From: a bacterium | GTDB taxonomy: Bacteria; Patescibacteriota; Minisyncoccia; Phycocordibacterales; UBA2100 | Length of the DNA stretch: 47,254 bases | Reading direction: 5' to 3' | Assembly: GCA_021781955.1 (NCBI GenBank) | Contig: JAJXVV010000006.1 | Coordinates: 1-47,254, forward strand | In this document: one piece after another, positions 41,806 to 47,254 of the stretch | How the letters are laid out: the number at the start of each line of letters is the position of its first letter | How positions within the stretch are numbered: the first letter of the stretch is position 1 | Made by a program: the position numbers and the translations under genes | The notes under the pieces: generated by a model | Told to the model about the DNA's origin: nothing | Database searches by the model: none | Seen by the model: only the letters and a program-made list of their open reading frames with translations

Positions 41806-41962
41806 GCTCACCTCGATATTGGCTTTAATGCTAGGCTTTTCGGTGGTCGCTCTCAAAAATCCTAAGTCCTACTTCACTCCGCTCCAGCCCCTTGCTGTCG
41901 CTCCGTGAAGGGCGGCCACGGAGTACCGTGTCCGCCCCTCCGCAATTCCGAGTCTGTGCCTC

Positions 41963-42049
41963 GGCCTTCTCCTTCCGTCCCGCAGTTTCTTTTTTGTTGG
42001 GGGGGTTAGAACCACGAGAAAAAAGGATGGGACGGGAAGGGGGAAGGCC
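41963..42049. repeat. Long imperfect inverted repeat (about 87 nt hairpin) upstream of the replication-relaxation gene
   Basis: GGCCTTCTCCTTCCGTCCC...CTTTTTT pairs with AAAAAAG...GGGACGGGAAGGGGGAAGGCC. Confidence 0.8.
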
Positions 42050-42073
42050 TCGTTTCCGGGGGTCGTAAGTGGG

Positions 42074-42079
42074 TATAAT
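42074..42079 (+). promoter_or_regulatory. -10 box TATAAT upstream of the replication-relaxation gene
   Basis: gggTATAATctacctaatagctATG. Confidence 0.6.
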
Positions 42080-42092
42080 CTACCTAATAGCT

Positions 42093-42929
42093 ATGCCTGA
42101 ACCGAGACGAAAAAAGTTCGAAAGAGGCCATGCCAACGACCCCCTACAATTGACTCCCCGCGATATATCCATACTACGGGATGTTGCCGAGTACCGCTTT
42201 CTGAACTCGGAGCAGCTTTTAGCACTCCACCCCGGCGGAGAGCGCAATCTCAAACAGCGCTTGCACCTGCTATACCGCCACGGACATCTCGACCGCCCCG
42301 ACGTTCAGAAAAGGGCCTTGCTCGCTTCTTCCCACATCGTCTATGCTCTCGACCGAAGGGGCGCGGAGGTTTTGGGCAAGGACGCGCAGGAGCGCGAAGG
42401 ACTGTTTCGCCGCATCCGCGAGCTTGAGCATACCTCGCCGCTCATCGCCCACGCGTTGATGATTTCACAATTCAGAGTGTGTCTTACGCTCGCCCTTAAA
42501 AGTCGTCCGAGCGTGAAGCTGATACGCTGGACGCAGGGCAACGACTTGAAAGTTCTGTTGCGGAGGCGCGGCGAAAATCCATCGCTCGTGCCGGACGCCT
42601 TTTTCATATTGGAAACGTCCGAGTTCAACTATCCGTGTTTTCTCGAAGCGGATCGCGGGACGATGACGCAGGAACGATACGTGAACAAGCTCCGTATGTA
42701 CTGGCAATACTGGCGCGAGGAAGGTTTCAGCAGGTCGCTCGGCATTACCCATTTCCGTGTCCTCACGATTACTCCCAACGAGAAGCGAGCGGAGAATCTT
42801 TGCCTAGCGGCCAAAGAAGCCGACGCCCGCAAACAAGGCAGCGGCATGTTCCTGTTCATGTCCGAGACGGCATACGGCACGACGAGGCCGGATGCGATCG
42901 TGCAGGCCGCGTGGAAGTGCCCGAAGTGA
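42093..42929 (+). CDS. Replication-relaxation family protein
   Basis: MPEPRRKKFERGHANDPLQLTPRDISILRDVAEYRFLNSEQLLAL...VPDAFFIL...FLEADRGTMTQERYVNKLRMYWQYW. Confidence 0.8.
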   Translation: MPEPRRKKFERGHANDPLQLTPRDISILRDVAEYRFLNSEQLLALHPGGERNLKQRLHLLYRHGHLDRPDVQKRALLASSHIVYALDRRGAEVLGKDAQEREGLFRRIRELEHTSPLIAHALMISQFRVCLTLALKSRPSVKLIRWTQGNDLKVLLRRRGENPSLVPDAFFILETSEFNYPCFLEADRGTMTQERYVNKLRMYWQYWREEGFSRSLGITHFRVLTITPNEKRAENLCLAAKEADARKQGSGMFLFMSETAYGTTRPDAIVQAAWKCPK

Positions 42930-43043
42930 TACTGTAAAGTGATATGACCGAGACCGATGACGAGAGAAAATTAAGGGAAGAGAGGGAAAGCCAAGCGTTA
43001 CAAACCCTTGAGGGGTTATCGGTGATGACGCTATACTGTCGAT

Positions 43044-44594
43044 ATGCCCCTCTACTTCCTCTACGCCCGCAAGTCCACCGACACCGAGGACATGCAAGTC
43101 CTCTCTATCGAAAGCCAGCTCGCCGAGCTGCGCGAGATCGCCAAGCGTGAGGGCATCGAGATCGGGCGTGAGTTCGTCGAGAAGCAGTCAGCCAAGAGAC
43201 CCGGCCGCCCAGTCTTCAACGAGATGCTCTCCCGTATCGAGAGGGGCGAAGCGTCCGGAATCCTATGCTGGAAGATAGACCGCCTCTCGCGCAATCCGGT
43301 GGACAGCGGCCGCGTGAGCTGGCTCCTGCAGCAGGGAACCATACAGAGCATCACGACCCATGAGCGCACCTTCTGTCCGACAGATAACGTGCTCGTGATG
43401 TCCGTCGAGTTCGGAATGGCCAATGAGTACGTGCGGCAGCTTGCCGCCAACACTTCGCGCGGATTGAGAGCGAAGGCGCGTCTCGGCCACTACCCCTGCA
43501 ACGCTCCCGTCGGATACCTCAACAATCCGCGCACCAAGACCATCGTCGTGGACAAACGCAGAGCGTCCATTGTCCGCGCCGCCTTCGAGCTGTATGCCGA
43601 GAACAAGTCCCGCCTCGAAGACGTGAGCCGCTTCCTCTTCGAGAGCGGCATCAGGACGAATGCGGGAAGGCGGCTCGGGAACGGCGGCAAGCCGCTCACC
43701 CGAGACCAGATCAAGCGCCTCCTCTCCAATCCCTTCTATTACGGCCACTTCCGCTTCAAGGGAGAGATGTACGAAGGCAGGCATGCGCCCATCGTCGAAA
43801 AGTCCCTTTTCGACCAGGTGCAGAAGGTATTGCAGCTGCGCGGCAGGCCGCACAAGGAACCTAAAAACAACGCACAGGCGCTCTGCGGACTGCTCCGCTG
43901 CGGCGAGTGCGGGATGAGCGTCACCGCCGAGGTGAAGTTCAAATATCAGAAGAACGGCAACGTCCACCGCTACGTCTATTACCGCTGTACCAAGAAGAAA
44001 GGTTCCTGTTCCCAGCCCCACATCCGCGAAGAGCGTCTCGTCTTGCAGGTGAACGAGCTTCTCGAAGAGTTCACTATGTCCAAGACGTGCGCCGACGAGC
44101 TGCTCCGGCTCTCGGCGGAGGACGAGAAGGAGGCTGCTGCTGCCGCTGTCTCCGCCATCCAAGCCCTGCGGGCGGAGATCGAGGAGAAGAGCGAGAAGCT
44201 CGCCCGCCTTACCGACCTCTACGTTGAGCAGGATATAGCACGGCATGACTATCTCGAAAGGAAGGCCGCCCTCATGTCCGACAAGAGGTCGGAAGAGGAG
44301 CAGATCGTCAAACTTGAACGAGACGCCGCTTCATGGCTCGAACCTCTGCGCAACTGGATATCCGAGGCTCAAACGCTGGACGAAATACGAAAAAACAGCG
44401 ACCTCCCCTCCAAAAAATCCTCCCTCCAAAAAATCTCAGGATCGAACCCGTCCTTAAGAGACCGTCTTATCGAATTTAATCCCATCCCGCCATACGCTTC
44501 GCTCCGCGAAGCGCGTCAAAATTTCTCTGTAAATCAGTCCTGTATTTTATGGGTGCACCCTATAGGATTCGAACCTATGACCTTTCGAATGTGA
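43044..44594 (+). CDS. Large serine recombinase (resolvase + recombinase + zinc ribbon); 3' end antisense to tRNA-Val
   Basis: YARKSTDTEDMQVLSIESQLAEL, GILCWKIDRLSRNPVDSG, LLRCGECGMSVTAE..YYRC; C-term WVHPIGFEPMTFRM lies in the tRNA. Confidence 0.93.
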   Translation: MPLYFLYARKSTDTEDMQVLSIESQLAELREIAKREGIEIGREFVEKQSAKRPGRPVFNEMLSRIERGEASGILCWKIDRLSRNPVDSGRVSWLLQQGTIQSITTHERTFCPTDNVLVMSVEFGMANEYVRQLAANTSRGLRAKARLGHYPCNAPVGYLNNPRTKTIVVDKRRASIVRAAFELYAENKSRLEDVSRFLFESGIRTNAGRRLGNGGKPLTRDQIKRLLSNPFYYGHFRFKGEMYEGRHAPIVEKSLFDQVQKVLQLRGRPHKEPKNNAQALCGLLRCGECGMSVTAEVKFKYQKNGNVHRYVYYRCTKKKGSCSQPHIREERLVLQVNELLEEFTMSKTCADELLRLSAEDEKEAAAAAVSAIQALRAEIEEKSEKLARLTDLYVEQDIARHDYLERKAALMSDKRSEEEQIVKLERDAASWLEPLRNWISEAQTLDEIRKNSDLPSKKSSLQKISGSNPSLRDRLIEFNPIPPYASLREARQNFSVNQSCILWVHPIGFEPMTFRM

Positions 44595-44627
44595 ATCGAA
44601 CGCTCTAACCAGCTGAGCTAAGGGTGC
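44554..44627 (-). tRNA. tRNA-Val (CAC)
   Basis: GCACCCTTAGCTCAGCTGGTTAGAGCGTTCGATTCACATTCGAAAGGTCATAGGTTCGAATCCTATAGGGTGCA; loop TTCACAT. Confidence 0.95.
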
Positions 44628-44728
44628 CCTGCCCCGAGAAGATCGAGGGGGTTCGCAAAGGATACTCTATTTCTCGCTGTGGATAAAGGGAGTGGCGCGG
44701 ACGAGCGGTATGCATATATGCTAGTGGC

Positions 44729-45199
44729 ATGGACAAGCACCTGCGTACCGCCGCCCCTTTCATCGGCGTTTTCGCGGCAGGCATCGTCGGCATGCTCTTC
44801 GTCGGACAGAGCGTCGGCATCTGGTATGCCAACCTCAACCTGCCCCCTTTCACGCCGCCGACCGTCGCGTTCCCCGTTGTCTGGACCTTCCTCTACCTCA
44901 TCACGGCGACCGCGTGCGCGATCGTCTGGCGCAAAGAGCCGCAGAACGATCACACCGAGGGCTGGGTGCGTTATTTTTTTGTGCAACTTTTCATTAACGC
45001 GGGCTGGGTCATCTTTTTCTTCGGCTTTCACTCGATCACGGTCGCATTCGTCGACAACTTCATACTCGTATTCATCGTGCTCGGGCTGACGGCGAGCGCG
45101 TGGGAAATCGATCGCACCGTCACCTACCTCATGCTCCCCTATTTGCTGTGGGTCGTCTTCGCGCTCTACCTCACGATGGAGATATGGTCTCTGAATTAG
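44729..45199 (+). CDS. TspO/MBR family tryptophan-rich sensory protein
   Basis: Five TM segments; YANLNLPPFTPPTVAFPVVWTFLYLITATACAIVWR; NAGWVIFFFGF. Confidence 0.85.
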   Translation: MDKHLRTAAPFIGVFAAGIVGMLFVGQSVGIWYANLNLPPFTPPTVAFPVVWTFLYLITATACAIVWRKEPQNDHTEGWVRYFFVQLFINAGWVIFFFGFHSITVAFVDNFILVFIVLGLTASAWEIDRTVTYLMLPYLLWVVFALYLTMEIWSLN

Positions 45200-45260
45200 G
45201 TTTTGAGTGTACACTGATCGATTGAGAGAACTCTTTTTGTTTGCTATATTTCTTCAGCAA

Positions 45261-45335
45261 GGGTCTATATACGGAAGTCACATAGACCCGGCGTCCGGAG
45301 AAAATGTAAGCGAGCTTCCGCTTTGTTCCTCACTT
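45261..45335 (+). ncRNA. Conserved structured 5' leader of tRNA-Ala(CGC)
   Basis: Matches 39746-39820 (minus strand) 62/75 ungapped; hairpin GGGTCTAT...ATAGACCC; -10-like TATATT 10 nt upstream. Confidence 0.55.
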
Positions 45336-45409
45336 GGGCCTATAGTAAAGTGGTATTACGCGGCATTCGCATTGCCGAGTCCGGGGTTCGACTCCCCGTA
45401 GGTCCACCA
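45336..45409 (+). tRNA. tRNA-Ala (CGC), CCA present in DNA
   Basis: GGGCCTATAGTAAAGTGGTATTACGCGGCATTCGCATTGCCGAGTCCGGGGTTCGACTCCCCGTAGGTCCACCA; loop TTCGCAT. Confidence 0.95.
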
Positions 45410-46903
45410 AATTTGATTTGCCGAAGAAGTTGCCTCGGGGCTTCGCCCCTCGGCATTGGTTTCCGCCAAGAAATTCCAGGGGGTTTTGAAATCCGCCAAA
45501 AGCATTCCCGCCGAAAGTCGGCGGTTCGAGCCGATGGAAACAAGAAAATCTCTCGCCCCCGAGGGATTTTCTTGTTTGGAGAGATTTTCGGCTTGGTTGG
45601 CTTCAGTAATCCAGTTTCGCATGAGTTCGAGCCAATGATTACCTTTTCGCTCAAAATCCGATAATTTCTCCTCAAATGTTTTCTTTTCCGCCATTAAAAC
45701 ATTCTTTTTCTCTTGATACTCGCCAAGTTCCAACGCCTCGCCAAGATATGCGTCTGTAAGGCGTTCTAGTCGCGTTTTAATGGCGGAAATTTGATCGCGG
45801 AGATTTTGAGCGAAAAGGTCTGATGAGTGGCGGGATTCCTTATTCTCATTTTCCAGTTTTGCTAAAAACTTTTCCCGCCACTCATCGGGCAAAGAAACTT
45901 TTTGACACAGATTTTTCACTTGTTCAGTCAAAACATCTTCCCGCAAAAAGCGATTTTCAGAACATTTGATAGTTTTGCTCTTGTGGGTGCAACGATAGTA
46001 AATAAATTTCAAACCACTTTTCTTTATGTGTCTTTCGGCGGTTATGGCATAGCCACATACCCCACAAGTAGCAAAACCTAAAAACTGAAAATTCTTTGGT
46101 CCTCGCTTTTTGCGGGGCTTCCCATTCTGAACAAGTGCTGTTTGGATTTGGTCAAAAAGTCTCTTTGCAATCATTGGCTTATGCGAACCCACATGCACCT
46201 CGCCACGATATTGAAAATGTCCATAGTAAAAGGGATTTTTCAAAATATGTTCAATACTGGCGAGGTGCAAGGGTTTGCCTGTTTTGCTAACCAAGCCAAG
46301 AGAAAACATTTTGCGCTGAATTGCCGTGAGCGTATATTGTCCCGTAGCAAAAGCCCCTAACGCTTCTTTTACTTTGCCAAAGGTCTTTTTGTCCGGCTCA
46401 ATAGTTCGCAATCTCGGCTCATTGAAATATCCCAAAGGGGCTTTTGCTGAAAGTTCGCCACGGCGTATTTTTTGGCGAATACCACGCAAAATGTTTTCTC
46501 TTAAATTGTCGGTGTAATACTTTGCTTGTCCGAAGGCGACACTCAACATAAATTTTCCTTGGGGTGTCGCCTCGAACCAGAAAGTAGGGAATTTTAGCGA
46601 TTGGATTTTGAGAGTATCAACAAGGTAAATCACACGCCCACCATCAATCGAGTTGCGAGCTAAACGGTCTGGATTCCACGCTAAAATTCCCTGTGCATTG
46701 CCTTTTTCAATTTCGCCAAGCATTTCGTTAAATACTTCACGACCTGGCTCTTTGGCGGTTTTGCTCTCGTAAAATTCTTTTTCAACGAAAAGGTTGTTTT
46801 GCTTGGCGAATTCCCGAAGCTCCGTCAGTTGCGCCTCAATAGACAAAACTTGGCGTTCTTCGTCCTCTGATGATTTACGACAATAAATAAAGTATTTGAT
46901 CAT
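45356..46903 (-). CDS. Large serine recombinase; 3' end antisense to tRNA-Ala(CGC)
   Basis: YCRKSSEDEERQVLSIEAQLTELREFAK, GILAWNPDRLARNSIDGGRV, ATCGVCGYAITAE; tail WWTYGESNPGLGNANAA lies in the tRNA. Confidence 0.93.
   Translation of the reverse strand: MIKYFIYCRKSSEDEERQVLSIEAQLTELREFAKQNNLFVEKEFYESKTAKEPGREVFNEMLGEIEKGNAQGILAWNPDRLARNSIDGGRVIYLVDTLKIQSLKFPTFWFEATPQGKFMLSVAFGQAKYYTDNLRENILRGIRQKIRRGELSAKAPLGYFNEPRLRTIEPDKKTFGKVKEALGAFATGQYTLTAIQRKMFSLGLVSKTGKPLHLASIEHILKNPFYYGHFQYRGEVHVGSHKPMIAKRLFDQIQTALVQNGKPRKKRGPKNFQFLGFATCGVCGYAITAERHIKKSGLKFIYYRCTHKSKTIKCSENRFLREDVLTEQVKNLCQKVSLPDEWREKFLAKLENENKESRHSSDLFAQNLRDQISAIKTRLERLTDAYLGEALELGEYQEKKNVLMAEKKTFEEKLSDFERKGNHWLELMRNWITEANQAENLSKQENPSGARDFLVSIGSNRRLSAGMLLADFKTPWNFLAETNAEGRSPEATSSANQIWWTYGESNPGLGNANAA
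45404..45527 (+). repeat. 124-bp perfect inverted repeat, left arm
   Basis: Exact reverse complement of 47010-47133, compared base by base. Confidence 0.97.
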
Positions 46904-47009
46904 AGCTTCGGGAATTAAATTTATAAAGGCATTGCACTTACACCGACAATTTCTAAAAATCTCTCCTCATCGGCTCTTGCGCCTTTGGCGCAATCCAAAC
47001 TTCGTTTGG

Positions 47010-47133
47010 GAACCGCCGACTTTCGGCGGGAATGCTTTTGGCGGATTTCAAAACCCCCTGGAATTTCTTGGCGGAAACCAATGCCGAGGGGCGAAGCCCC
47101 GAGGCAACTTCTTCGGCAAATCAAATTTGGTGG
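47010..47133 (-). repeat. 124-bp perfect inverted repeat, right arm
   Basis: Exact reverse complement of 45404-45527. Confidence 0.97.
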
Positions 47134-47254
47134 TGTTTGTTTGAAAAAGTTAGAACCCATTTTGCGGAGAACCCCCAAGAATGAGGACGCCCCGCCACCG
47201 CCTCGCGGACTCGGCGGACACCAAAGAAAAATGTTCCTTGCTTTTCGGATTTGC

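Noticed and set aside
42944-43150. 68-aa ORF overlapping the recombinase start
   Set aside because: Out-of-frame overlap with the conserved recombinase N-terminus; C-terminal part is an Arg-rich shadow translation.
46921-47178. 85-aa minus-strand ORF in the right inverted repeat (also 45323-45664 plus)
   Set aside because: Translation of the inverted-repeat arm and its hairpins in the non-recombinase orientation; no independent evidence of coding.

Overview
The window looks like a GC-rich candidate phyla radiation (Parcubacteria-like) chromosome segment. That placement is inferred from gene content; no search was run. UGA and UAG both act as stops, so the code appears standard. The chromosomal part (about 1-41.2 kb) is densely packed. 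It holds a 5'-truncated S74-chaperone surface protein, rhodanese, murG-gltX-M23 peptidase, exonuclease, rpmA/rplI, S41 protease, a CorA-like transporter, cysS, leuS carrying an inserted Nudix domain, ychF, and a complete F1Fo ATP synthase operon. That operon is interrupted by rdgB, a 113-aa gene and an unlisted 36-aa ORF. Further along are maf, ahcY plus a PfkB kinase, proB, a mraZ-rsmH-ftsL-ftsI cluster, guaA and prs. Seven tRNA genes were read: Glu-CTC, Ala-GGC, Arg-CCG, Pro-GGG, Pro-CGG, Val-CAC and Ala-CGC. The right end (about 41.5-47.25 kb) is accessory. It has a replication-relaxation protein behind iteron-like repeats and a long hairpin, then two large serine recombinases whose 3' ends run antisense into two different tRNA genes. 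The second recombinase lies between perfect 124-bp inverted repeats. The most notable signals are the LeuRS-Nudix architecture, a 75-nt conserved structured leader shared by both tRNA-Ala genes, the recombinase/inverted-repeat cassette, extra genes inside the ATP synthase operon, and a recurrent -10 box 6-7 nt before start codons suggesting leaderless transcription.
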